Below, piece after piece: positions 14,576-22,267 of a stretch of DNA of 42,347 nt. Position 1 is the stretch's first letter. The number at the start of each line of letters is the position of its first letter. Source of the stretch: Mycolicibacterium porcinum. Its GTDB lineage: Bacteria; Actinomycetota; Actinomycetes; Mycobacteriales; Mycobacteriaceae. Location: contig MSTD01000049.1 in assembly GCA_001942045.1 (NCBI GenBank), positions 1 to 42,347 on the forward strand, in the 5' to 3' direction. The notes under the pieces are model-generated. The model made no database searches. It was not told the origin of the DNA and saw nothing but the letters and a program-made list of their open reading frames with translations. A program made the translations under genes and the position numbers.

Positions 14576-15022
14576 ATGACTGCCACCGACAGTGAGCCGC
14601 TGGGATACCTGCTGCACCGGGTGGCCGCAACGCTGCGCCCCGAGGTGGCGGCGGCGCTCACGCCGCTCGGACTCGGACTGCCCGAGTTCGTCTGCCTACG
14701 GATCATCTCGCTGAACCCGGGGCTCACCAGCGCCGAACTGGCCCGCATCACCAACGTCAGTGCCCAGGCCACCAACCAGCTGCTGCACCGGCTGGAAGCC
14801 TCCGGCGCCGTGCGCCGCCCCGATACCGCGGCCGCGGGTAAGGCACTGCCTGCCGAACTCACCGCAACGGGCCGAACCCTGCTCACCCGCGCCGAGGACG
14901 CCGTCCACGTCGCCGATCAGCGGGTACTGGACCGCCTGACGCCTACCGAACAACGACAGCTCAAAGCACTGTTACGCAAGGCCGGCCGTGACGACACCGC
15001 CTGCGGGCCGGGACGCTGCTGA
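14576..15022 (+). CDS. MarR-family transcriptional regulator
   Basis: A 148-residue winged-helix regulator. The recognition region is LTSAELARITNVSAQATNQLLHRLEASGAVRRP, followed by a wing that is shortened relative to typical MarR (TAAAGKALPAELTATGRTLL). The C-terminus ends DTACGPGRC, with two Cys in the last eight residues that could sense oxidation or metal, an inference. ATG 14576 is preferred because GTGAGG lies about nine bases upstream; GTG 14561 would add five residues. It is divergent from the PadR-like gene with a palindrome between them. It ends directly at the stop of the convergent VWA gene with no gap. Confidence 0.85.
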   Translation: MTATDSEPLGYLLHRVAATLRPEVAAALTPLGLGLPEFVCLRIISLNPGLTSAELARITNVSAQATNQLLHRLEASGAVRRPDTAAAGKALPAELTATGRTLLTRAEDAVHVADQRVLDRLTPTEQRQLKALLRKAGRDDTACGPGRC

Positions 15023-16705
15023 CTACCGCGGCTTCGGAGCCGCCAACTCCGCCAACGCGGACAAGAACAACTCATCCATCCTGGGGCTCAGCTCGGACAA
15101 CGTCGCAGCCCCGGCGTGACTGGCCGAGCCGAAGACCTGGTCGAGCGCGTCAGCATCGCCATCGGCGCCGATCGATAGGCACAGGCAGGCCACGCCGTCG
15201 GCGCGTAATTCCTCGAGTGCCTTGGCGGTGTCGGCCCGGGCGTAGCGACCTTCATAGCCGTCGTCGTACGGGTAACCGTCCGAGAGCACGATCAACAACC
15301 GATGTGGTGTTCCCGCTTGGTTTTTGAGGATCTCGCCGGCACCGCGTATGCCTGCGCCAAGGCGGGTGTAGCCGAAGGGCTGCAACTGGCTGAGCCGCGC
15401 CCGACCGGCAGCGCCGAAGCGCTGCCCGAAGGTTTTGACGGCAAGCAGGTGCACCGCGCGTCGGCCCTGTGACCGAAAGCCGTAGACAGCCACACGATCA
15501 CCGAGCTCCTCGAGCGTCACAGCGAGCGTCGCTGCCGCGCGGCGTTGGTGATCATGGACGGCGAGCCCTTCGCCGTCGGCGTCGGTCGCCGATCCGGATG
15601 CATCGACCAGAATGAGCACACCGAGATTGCGGGAGAGGCGGCGGCGCTCGGTATACACATGCTCGGGCGGAGAATGGCCTGAGCGCAGATCGACGAACAA
15701 GTCGATCATGGCCTCTATATCCACGTCGTCGCCGTCGACTCTGGCGCGCAACACTTTGGGCCCGAGGCCAAGTCGTGCCAGCCTGCTTCGCAGCACCGCA
15801 TCGCGTGCCACCCGAACGGTCGAGGCATCCACTGGGGCGGTGAGCGGATAATCGATCACGCGACACCAGTCCTCCCGGTACCGGCAGCCGAACACGTCCC
15901 ACTCCGGATACAGGGCACCGCCGAAAGTGAGTGCCGCACCGGGACTGTCGGTACCGCTGAATCGGATCGGGGTCGGCATCGGCCGCGCATTCAGCCCGGC
16001 GCGCGACGTCCGTCGTAGCGAGCCGACCCCCACCTCGCCGCCGGCGCCCTCGCTTCCGGAGGAGCGGGAACTGCCGAAGAGGGTGCGTAGGAACTTCGCG
16101 GGCGCCTGCACACCGAGGGGAGCCTCGAACAGTTTGAGGATCCAACTCTTCTCTGCCGGTCCGTCGTCATCGTCTTCATTCATCTCAGACGGATCGGTGT
16201 ACTCGACGCTCATCCGTACGTCCGCATCGGTCGCCGGTGAACCGGATTCCTCGGCGGTCCGGATCAGTTTGGATGGTTTGATCGTCCCGAACCAATCGGG
16301 CGGTGCGTCGAGTTTGGTTCTGCCCAGCGCGATCTGCAACGATTCCTCGCAACTGGCTGACTGCGCCACCGAGCCGGGGGCGACGGACGCCACCACGGCA
16401 ATCCGCGGGGCGAGTTCGGCCAGGACACGATGGCCTTCGAGCTTCAGATAGCGGCGGACAAGCCAGGGCCGGCCCCGTAGCCGCTTGACGTACTGACTAT
16501 CGAGGCTTCCGGCGCCGAGAAGTGCACTCTGGACCACTACCTCGCGACGTTGCCAGTCTCGATCGGCGTTAGCCGAGACGAAGACGACCCGCCCGTCGGT
16601 GTATGCAGGTTCGTCCGCGTGTGCCACGGCGACTTCGACCGGGCGCCCGGCGAGGAAACCGGCCAAGAACCGGAAGTGGTGCGGTTCCGGGACGACGGTG
16701 CTCAC
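15023..16705 (-). CDS. VWA-domain protein, NorD/CbbO type
   Basis: A 560-residue protein whose C-terminal third is a von Willebrand A domain with a complete MIDAS: DxSxS at Asp368-Ser372 (VDASGSATD), Thr447 (PFGYTRLG) and Asp476 (LSDGYPYD). The middle holds an acidic linker (EMNEDDDDGPAE) and a serine/glycine-rich stretch. The N-terminal region has no clear family signature. Such proteins pair with MoxR-type AAA+ ATPases (NorQ/NorD, CbbQ/CbbO) that remodel or insert metal into a partner enzyme; the VWA protein is the adaptor. It overlaps the upstream MoxR gene by 4 bp. No nitric-oxide reductase or Rubisco gene is nearby, so the client is unknown; the adjacent AveC-like membrane protein is the obvious candidate. 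Confidence 0.85.
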   Translation of the reverse strand: MSTVVPEPHHFRFLAGFLAGRPVEVAVAHADEPAYTDGRVVFVSANADRDWQRREVVVQSALLGAGSLDSQYVKRLRGRPWLVRRYLKLEGHRVLAELAPRIAVVASVAPGSVAQSASCEESLQIALGRTKLDAPPDWFGTIKPSKLIRTAEESGSPATDADVRMSVEYTDPSEMNEDDDDGPAEKSWILKLFEAPLGVQAPAKFLRTLFGSSRSSGSEGAGGEVGVGSLRRTSRAGLNARPMPTPIRFSGTDSPGAALTFGGALYPEWDVFGCRYREDWCRVIDYPLTAPVDASTVRVARDAVLRSRLARLGLGPKVLRARVDGDDVDIEAMIDLFVDLRSGHSPPEHVYTERRRLSRNLGVLILVDASGSATDADGEGLAVHDHQRRAAATLAVTLEELGDRVAVYGFRSQGRRAVHLLAVKTFGQRFGAAGRARLSQLQPFGYTRLGAGIRGAGEILKNQAGTPHRLLIVLSDGYPYDDGYEGRYARADTAKALEELRADGVACLCLSIGADGDADALDQVFGSASHAGAATLSELSPRMDELFLSALAELAAPKPR

Positions 16706-17520
16706 CGCGGCAAGACTGCGTCGACGAGTTCTTCCAGGCTGCGGATGATGTCGGGATCGTCCGAGAGCACCTCAACTATGGCGGACTGGGCGGCGTCGCG
16801 CAGGCTGAGTCCTTCGGCTACGAGACCCCCGGCGAGAATCAGCATGCGGGTCGAGGCCACCTCGCTCAGTGCAGAACCGTCCAACTGCCGGATGGCGTTT
16901 CCGAGCGCTACCAGCGATTCAGCGGTAGATGGGTCGATCCCCGCCCCCCGAGCGACGATGTCTTTCTCGATCTCGGCAGTCGGGAAGTCGAGACTGATCG
17001 CGACGAAGCGCTGACGGGTCGAGTCTTTGAGGCTCTTCAGGATGCTTTGGTAACCGGGGTTGTAGGAGATCACCAATTGAAAGCCGGGTGCCGCGGGCAA
17101 ACTGGTACCCAGCCGGTCTATGGGCAGCTCACGCCGGTGGTCGGCGAGCGGGTGGATGACCACGGTGGTGTCCTGACGTGCCTCCACGATCTCGTCGAGG
17201 TAGCAGATGGCGCCATCACGGACCGCCCTTGTCAATGGGCCATCCACCCAGGTGGTTTCGCCGCCCTTCAGTAGGAAGCGGCCCACTAGATCCGCCGATG
17301 TCATGTCCTCATGACCGGCGACGGTGATGAGCTCACGACCGAGTTCGTGAGCCATCGCCTCCACAAAGCGGGTCTTGCCGCACCCGGTGGGCCCTTTGAG
17401 CAGAACCGGGGCACCGCGGCGGGCGGCGGCCCGGAAAATGTCGATCTCTCTGCCGGTGGCACGGTAGAACGGCGACAGTGAAGCCGCTTCGATGGCGGAC
17501 CGAAACTTACTGGCAGTCAT
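16702..17520 (-). CDS. MoxR-family AAA+ ATPase, NorQ/CbbQ type
   Basis: A 272-residue AAA+ ATPase. Walker A is GPTGCGKT (43-50), Walker B ends in Asp109-Glu110 (ICYLDEI), the sensor-1 asparagine is in VISYNPGYQS and the arginine-finger region is STRQRFVAISLDF. The C-terminal domain has the conserved LSEVASTRMLILAGGL helix. NorQ/CbbQ proteins form hexameric rings that couple ATP hydrolysis to remodelling of a client through a VWA adaptor. Four-base ATGA overlaps connect it to the AveC-like gene upstream (17517-17520) and the VWA gene downstream (16702-16705), showing one transcription and translation unit. Confidence 0.93.
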   Translation of the reverse strand: MTASKFRSAIEAASLSPFYRATGREIDIFRAAARRGAPVLLKGPTGCGKTRFVEAMAHELGRELITVAGHEDMTSADLVGRFLLKGGETTWVDGPLTRAVRDGAICYLDEIVEARQDTTVVIHPLADHRRELPIDRLGTSLPAAPGFQLVISYNPGYQSILKSLKDSTRQRFVAISLDFPTAEIEKDIVARGAGIDPSTAESLVALGNAIRQLDGSALSEVASTRMLILAGGLVAEGLSLRDAAQSAIVEVLSDDPDIIRSLEELVDAVLPR

Positions 17521-18686
17521 GGATGTTCACCCCGAAGAATCGGCACGACGGGCGGGATGCTGACCCCCTCTGGCAGGACCAGTTCGCCCTCGTGGTTCAC
17601 ATACCCCGAGTGCTTGGTCGGTAGCGGCAGATCAGGATTCGGACACGGCCGGTCGGTCCCGTCGCCGCAGATGCCGGGGTTGAAGTACGAGCGCTTCTGA
17701 ACATCTTCGGGCCACGCATCGCCGTGCATACCAAGCCAGGTCGCGGGCACGTTGTAGAAGAGGAAGAAGCACGCGCTGACACCGCCGAAGATCGCCAGAA
17801 AGCGGATGAACTGCTGCTTGACGAAACCGCCGCGGAGCCGGTCGATTCCGCGTTCGACCACGGTGTGTCCCCGGTCATCGGTGAAGAAGCGCAAGCAGCA
17901 CAGCGCCGTCTGGACGCCGCCCCACATGAAGCCTTCGTAGATCGGCCACTGGTAGTAAGTGCCGGCGTTGAACGAGAGTGATTGGATGGCACCGGGATAG
18001 GAGTAGAACCCGATCGGCAGCATCACCAGGGCTTCCATCACGAAGTCGAAGACGATGGCGATGCCATAGGTGACCAGGATCAAGCGCAGGTTGCTGATGC
18101 CTGGCCACCGGTTCTTGATTTTGCGCATGAGCGCGCATCCGACGATGGTGATCAGCAAGACGCCGTACGCGTAACCGGGGATGTTGGTCAGCAGTGGCTC
18201 GGGCACGGTGTGCCCCGGCTCCTCGTGCGCCACCCAGCCCGGAATGTGTGGTGCCCACGAACCCTGGTTGAACAGCCATGCGTTGTACGTGCACCAGGTG
18301 CTGTAGTAGTTGAGCATCGGGTCCTGGAACATCATCAGACCCATCGAGACCAGCAGCATGCCGTCGAGGGTGATTCGTCTCTCCCGCACCCACGGCCGGA
18401 TGATGAAGAACCACAACGCAAAAGGCAGACCCACCCAGAGCACCACAGCGTTGGCCATGAGCGGGATCTTCATGTACAGCGGCGGCTCGCTCGGGCCGCC
18501 TGACACCGGCTCGAAATACGGTCCGGTGACCCATCGGACGAACAGATACAACGTCAGCGCGAGAACCAAACCGCCGACGGTCGCCCAGATCTTGAACGCG
18601 TTCGATGACGACGGGCCGGGCTTTCCGAAGTCGGCGATCCCGCTGATCGATTCGGTGACGGCGGGTTTCTTCGACAGATCACTCAT
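17517..18686 (-). CDS. AveC-like spirocyclase-family integral membrane protein
   Basis: A 389-residue polytopic membrane protein. Hydrophobic segments are near the N-terminus (IWATVGGLVLALTLYLFV), then VVLWVGLPFALWFFI, a third near LLVSMGLMMF, YGVLLITIVGCAL, LRLILVTYGIAIVFDFV and a late FLAIFGGVSACFFLFY. Sequence features such as QDPMLNYYSTWCTYNAWLFN and FDFVMEALVMLPIGFYSYPG recall proteins annotated spirocyclase AveC family, named after the avermectin spiroketal enzyme; activity of mycobacterial members is not established to my knowledge. ATG 18686 has AAGGGG nine bases upstream and is preferred over extensions to 18749 that would run into the promoter. It leads the MoxR-VWA operon and faces a TetR gene. 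Confidence 0.78.
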   Translation of the reverse strand: MSDLSKKPAVTESISGIADFGKPGPSSSNAFKIWATVGGLVLALTLYLFVRWVTGPYFEPVSGGPSEPPLYMKIPLMANAVVLWVGLPFALWFFIIRPWVRERRITLDGMLLVSMGLMMFQDPMLNYYSTWCTYNAWLFNQGSWAPHIPGWVAHEEPGHTVPEPLLTNIPGYAYGVLLITIVGCALMRKIKNRWPGISNLRLILVTYGIAIVFDFVMEALVMLPIGFYSYPGAIQSLSFNAGTYYQWPIYEGFMWGGVQTALCCLRFFTDDRGHTVVERGIDRLRGGFVKQQFIRFLAIFGGVSACFFLFYNVPATWLGMHGDAWPEDVQKRSYFNPGICGDGTDRPCPNPDLPLPTKHSGYVNHEGELVLPEGVSIPPVVPILRGEHP

Positions 18687-18748
18687 GATCGGTTTCCCCT
18701 TGACGATCGTGGATGCGGTCGGCGGCACGTGGCAGGCCGACCGATGCA

Positions 18749-18777
18749 AATATACTCACTGGTATCTGAGATTCCAA
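18749..18777 (-). promoter_or_regulatory. Promoter of the AveC-MoxR-VWA operon
   Basis: On the minus strand TTGGAA (-35, plus 18772-18777) and TATATT (-10, plus 18749-18754) are separated by exactly 17 bp. Transcription would start near 18742, leaving a leader of about 55 nt before ATG 18686. One arm of the adjacent inverted repeat lies inside the spacer. Confidence 0.65.
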
Positions 18778-18791
18778 TAGGTCTCTCAGAT
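18764..18791. promoter_or_regulatory. Inverted repeat ATCTGAGA-N12-TCTCAGAT, candidate TetR operator
   Basis: Perfect 8-bp arms (18764-18771 and 18784-18791) with a 12-bp centre, placed between the divergent AveC-like and TetR genes. One arm lies within the -35/-10 spacer of the AveC promoter and the other is 20 bp before the TetR ATG. Bound regulator would block both promoters, the usual TetR arrangement. Confidence 0.65.
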
Positions 18792-18810
18792 TCTGTGGCA
18801 GACTTTGGCC

Positions 18811-19413
18811 ATGGCGGAGCGCTGGACCCGGGAACGCAGGCTTGAGCACACGCGCTCAGTGCTGCTCGATGCCGCTGAGGAGGTGTTTGCCGAAAAAGGT
18901 TTTGCGCCAGCCACTCTCGATGACATCGCCCGTACCGCGGGATACACCAAGGGCGCGATCTACAAGCATTTCGCCACCAAGGACGATCTCTTCCTGGCCG
19001 TCAGCGACAGATACTGGCGGAGGTATTTCGACAACTTCGCCGAGGTGATGTCCGGTGCGACCCAGGTCGGACCGGCCGAGCTCGACGAGATCGCCAAACG
19101 CTGGCGTGAGCTGAGCCGTGACCGGGGCGCCGACCATGCCGCGCTCGGCCACGAATTCACGCTCTACCTGCGCCGCAATCCAGAGGCGCAGGAGCGGGTG
19201 GCGGCCAAACGCGCCGAAGTCGTCGAGGCGCTAGGCAAGTTCATCGCCTCCGGGATGGAGCGCTGGGGGGCGACATTGCGGATTCCGGCCTCGACTTTCG
19301 CCAAAGTGCTCATCGCCACCAGCGACGCCGTGGTCCTAGGCAGCGAACTCGACGACGTCGACCTCTACCGGCCGATCGTCGACATGTATGTGTCGGCCAT
19401 CGAACTGCCCTGA
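18811..19413 (+). CDS. TetR-family transcriptional regulator
   Basis: A 200-residue TetR protein. The DNA-binding domain reads RSVLLDAAEEVFAEKGF followed by the helix-turn-helix ATLDDIARTAGYTKGAIYKHFATKDDLF. The C-terminal domain is helical, with RYWRRYFDNFAEVM and RNPEAQERVAAKRAEVVEALG, resembling the TetR_C groups common in mycobacteria; the ligand is unknown. ATG 18811 is chosen; a TTG at 18805 is in frame but less likely. The gene is divergent from the AveC-MoxR-VWA operon with an inverted repeat between, so it is the likely repressor of that operon. Confidence 0.9.
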   Translation: MAERWTRERRLEHTRSVLLDAAEEVFAEKGFAPATLDDIARTAGYTKGAIYKHFATKDDLFLAVSDRYWRRYFDNFAEVMSGATQVGPAELDEIAKRWRELSRDRGADHAALGHEFTLYLRRNPEAQERVAAKRAEVVEALGKFIASGMERWGATLRIPASTFAKVLIATSDAVVLGSELDDVDLYRPIVDMYVSAIELP

Positions 19414-19444
19414 CGGCGCCTGCTTACGCCAAACCCACGCCCAA

Positions 19445-19492
19445 ACGACGGTTTCTGACAGGAATCGCCGGATTTCCGTCAAGAACCGTCGT
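19445..19492. terminator. Intergenic hairpin repeat, second copy
   Basis: ACGACGGTT (19445-19453) pairs with AACCGTCGT (19484-19492), and inner bases TGAC/GTCA extend the stem with mismatches. It sits between the TetR gene and the convergent amidohydrolase gene. It shares CGGTTTCTGA, CCGGATTTC and GTCTCGGCG with the hairpin at 13701-13763, in the same orientation. Confidence 0.65.
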
Positions 19493-19510
19493 CTCGGCGG
19501 GCGGGGCGGC

Positions 19511-20653
19511 TCAGAACACCCGCACCTGACCCTCGAGGACCGGCACGGTGTCGGGCAGTTTGTACGTCTCGATGCCGTTGCGGAACATCACGGCCTCGCG
19601 GGCATGCTCGGGGAGATGTTTGACCAGCCAGCGGGGATCGTCGAATGTCCAGTGCGGGTAATCGCTGGAGAACAACAGGATCTTCTCGCATTCCATCCAC
19701 TCGAAGGCCCGCGACAGCTCGGTCTTGTCCTCCGGATAGTCCAGCGGCTGGGTGGTGAACTTGATGTGGTCCTTGACGTACTCGCTGGGCTTGCGCTTGA
19801 TGTCCATCCAGCTCTTACGCGCCTCGTAGATGGCGTCCATGCGCCACATCAACGGCAGGATCCAGGTGAAGGCATGCTCGACGAACACCACGCGCAGCGT
19901 CGGGAACCGGTCGAACACCCCGTCGAAGATCAGGCTCATCACCTGGTTGGCCGCCAGCAACGAGTAGGTGACCATGAAATCGTGGTTGTAACTGGGCAAT
20001 CCGACCGGCGGTAGCGGCAGCTCGTCGTATTCGCCGCGGGACAGGTGGCAGCTCACCGTGATGTCGTGTTTGGTGGCCGCGGCCCAGATCGGGTCGTATT
20101 TCGGGTCACCCCACGACGGCCGCGGCTCGGCCTTGATCAGGATCTGTGCCATGTAGGGATGGCCGGCCCACCGCTCGATCTCCTGCGCACCGAGTTCGGG
20201 GGCTTCGACGGCCAGACAGATGGATCCGCGCCACCGCTCGTGCCAGTTGTTGTGACTGTCCAGCCAGTGGTTGGCCTGCCAGTCGTTCAGCGCGCAGTTC
20301 ATCGCGTGGTTGGCCTCGGGGATGTGCGCCGAGTACGCCGCGGGTTCCAGGATCGCGATGTCGGCGCCGGCCTCCATGATCAGCTGGCGGAACGCCAGAT
20401 CGGGATCGCTTCCGGCGAATTCACCGTCGGAGGGGAACGTATCGGTGCGCATGGCGTAGGCGTGCGCATAGTCGGGCGCGTCGTAGTAGATCAACTCACC
20501 CACGTCGTGCGTCCCGAAGTACCGGCTGCGCCACGGCTCGGGGATGTACTCCCCCAACACACCGCGGCGAGGGACCGGATGCACATCGGAGTCGACGCAA
20601 CGCACTGCGATGCGTTCGGCGGCGGGAACCCTCTGGGAAGCGGTTACGGTCAT
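19511..20653 (-). CDS. Amidohydrolase 2 (ACMSD-like) family metal-dependent hydrolase/decarboxylase
   Basis: A 380-residue TIM-barrel protein of the Amidohydro_2 family, whose members hydrolyse or decarboxylate aromatic and ring-cleavage products. The N-terminal metal motif region reads VDSDVHPVPRRG; later come VSCHLSRGEYDEL, FVEHAFTWILPLMWR and the C-terminal FSSDYPHWTFDDP, where the Asp is a conserved metal/catalytic residue. ATG 20653 (MTVTASQ) has GAGGGG six bases upstream; a longer frame to 20722 overlaps the preceding gene. It follows the aldehyde dehydrogenase gene by 10 bp on the same strand. In the Rieske cluster it probably handles a late intermediate; the substrate cannot be named. 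Confidence 0.88.
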   Translation of the reverse strand: MTVTASQRVPAAERIAVRCVDSDVHPVPRRGVLGEYIPEPWRSRYFGTHDVGELIYYDAPDYAHAYAMRTDTFPSDGEFAGSDPDLAFRQLIMEAGADIAILEPAAYSAHIPEANHAMNCALNDWQANHWLDSHNNWHERWRGSICLAVEAPELGAQEIERWAGHPYMAQILIKAEPRPSWGDPKYDPIWAAATKHDITVSCHLSRGEYDELPLPPVGLPSYNHDFMVTYSLLAANQVMSLIFDGVFDRFPTLRVVFVEHAFTWILPLMWRMDAIYEARKSWMDIKRKPSEYVKDHIKFTTQPLDYPEDKTELSRAFEWMECEKILLFSSDYPHWTFDDPRWLVKHLPEHAREAVMFRNGIETYKLPDTVPVLEGQVRVF

Positions 20654-20663
20654 CTTCGTCCCC

Positions 20664-22124
20664 TCAACGTGCGGTTGCGACGGCGATGGATTTGGTCTCC
20701 AGATAGCCTTCGAGCCCTTCACGGCCCAGCTCCCGGCCGTATCCGCTGTCCTTGACGCCGCCGAACGGTGCGAACGGATCCATTGTGTACCCCTGGTTTA
20801 CCCCGAAAGTGCCCGTTTGTACACGTTCGGCGACGCTGACGCCGCGGTTGGTATCTGCCGTCCAGACCGACCCGGCCAGGCCGTAGTCGGAATCGTTGGC
20901 GATCGCGACCGCTTCGTCCTCGTCCCGATACCCGATCACCGTGAGGACAGGCCCGAAGATCTCCTCACGCGCGATGCGCATCGTGTTGTTCGCGCCGGCG
21001 AACAGGGTGGGCCGTACGTACCAACCGGTGCCGAGCCCGTCGGGCATGTCGGTCCCGCCGCAGACCAGCCGAGCGCCCTCACGTTGCCCGAGGTCGATGT
21101 AGTCACGGACGCGTTGCTGCTGCCGTCGGGATACGAGCGGCCCCAGCTCCGTCGCGGGATCGGCAGGGTCACCCACGACGAGCGCGCTCATCCGGGCGGC
21201 CAGGGCATCAACGAACTCGTGCTCACGCGCAGCCGGCACCAGGATGCGGGTCAGCGCGTTGCAGATCTGACCGCTGTTGGACAAGCTGGCCGAACGAACC
21301 CCCGCCGCAACGGTTTCGGGGTCGGCATCGTCGAGCACGATGGCCGCTGACTTGCCGCCGAGCTCGAGACTCACCCTGGTCAGGTTGGCGGCCGCGGCGG
21401 CCGCGACGGCCCGGCCCGCAGCGCTGGATCCGGTGAACGAGACCTTGTCGACGCCGGGGTGGCCGACCAGGTGGGCACCGACGGCGGCATCCCCCGGCAC
21501 TACCGTGACGACCCCCTCGGGCAGACCGACGTCCTTGAGGATCTCAACCAAAAGCAGGGCGTCCAAGGGTGATTCGGGCGCCGGTTTGAGCACCACCGCG
21601 CAGCCGGCCAACAGCGCGGGCACCAGTTTGGTGATGATGAGGAACTGCGGCATGTTCCACGGCACGACGGCGGCGACGACGCCGACCGGCTCCTTACGAA
21701 TGCGGACATCGGAGCCGAAGAACCCGGAACGAACCTCCTGCCACGGGTACGCCTCGGCGACGTCGCAGAACGCCGGCATCATCATCGTCGGCAGCCCGAC
21801 CTGTGCGCGTTGGGCGAAGCTGATCGGCGCACCCATCTCGGCCGAGATCAGCCGGGCCATCTCACCGCGCCGCTCCCCGTAGAGCTCGGCGAGACGGCGT
21901 ACCGCTGCGATGCGTTCCGCCGGGTCGAGCCGCGGCCACGGTCCGTGGTCGACGGCCGTGCGGGCGGCCGCGACCGCCGCCTCGACATCGGCCGGCCGAC
22001 TCGCCACGACGCGGGCGATGGGCTGTTCAGTGTGCGGCGAGATCACCTCGATCGCGTCACCGGGATCGCCGTCCAGCGACCAGTCCGCCTCGACTCCGAG
22101 GTACTCCCCAAGATGCTGATCCAT
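20664..22124 (-). CDS. Aldehyde dehydrogenase of the Rieske cluster
   Basis: A 486-residue aldehyde dehydrogenase. Key features are PWNMPQF (155-161), the FTGSSAAG loop, general base Glu254 in SLELGGKS and nucleophile Cys288 in NSGQICNA. The C-terminus has PFAPFGGVKDSGYGRE. It is divergent from the first Rieske gene and probably shares its control element at 22153-22174; GGAAGGA just before ATG 22124 is a good ribosome site. The probable role is oxidation of an aldehyde released by the cluster's oxygenases. It is a distant paralogue of the protein at 2440-3915. Confidence 0.92.
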   Translation of the reverse strand: MDQHLGEYLGVEADWSLDGDPGDAIEVISPHTEQPIARVVASRPADVEAAVAAARTAVDHGPWPRLDPAERIAAVRRLAELYGERRGEMARLISAEMGAPISFAQRAQVGLPTMMMPAFCDVAEAYPWQEVRSGFFGSDVRIRKEPVGVVAAVVPWNMPQFLIITKLVPALLAGCAVVLKPAPESPLDALLLVEILKDVGLPEGVVTVVPGDAAVGAHLVGHPGVDKVSFTGSSAAGRAVAAAAAANLTRVSLELGGKSAAIVLDDADPETVAAGVRSASLSNSGQICNALTRILVPAAREHEFVDALAARMSALVVGDPADPATELGPLVSRRQQQRVRDYIDLGQREGARLVCGGTDMPDGLGTGWYVRPTLFAGANNTMRIAREEIFGPVLTVIGYRDEDEAVAIANDSDYGLAGSVWTADTNRGVSVAERVQTGTFGVNQGYTMDPFAPFGGVKDSGYGRELGREGLEGYLETKSIAVATAR

Positions 22125-22152
22125 TCGGATCCTTCCGCCTCAGTCCCCCGAG

Positions 22153-22174
22153 AGTATCAACTACTTGTTATTGA
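22153..22174. promoter_or_regulatory. Candidate MarR operator A, divergent aldehyde dehydrogenase/Rieske promoter
   Basis: This 22-bp element begins AGTATCAA, then one base, TACTTGT, one base, ATT, one base and A. It matches the element at 25657-25678 in 19 of 22 positions on the opposite strand. Reading towards the aldehyde dehydrogenase gene, it overlaps a -10-like TACTCT; the same wording, TTGATACT followed by one base and TCG, occurs at element B. It lies 28 bp upstream of ATG 22124 and 93 bp upstream of ATG 22268. Confidence 0.7.
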
Positions 22175-22267
22175 GGGAACCGCCGTCTACCGTCGAGCCT
22201 GAAGCCCTGGCCGACGCGCAGCCCCATGTCGGCATCGTCGGTCGAATCACATCGCAGAGGAGCGGGC

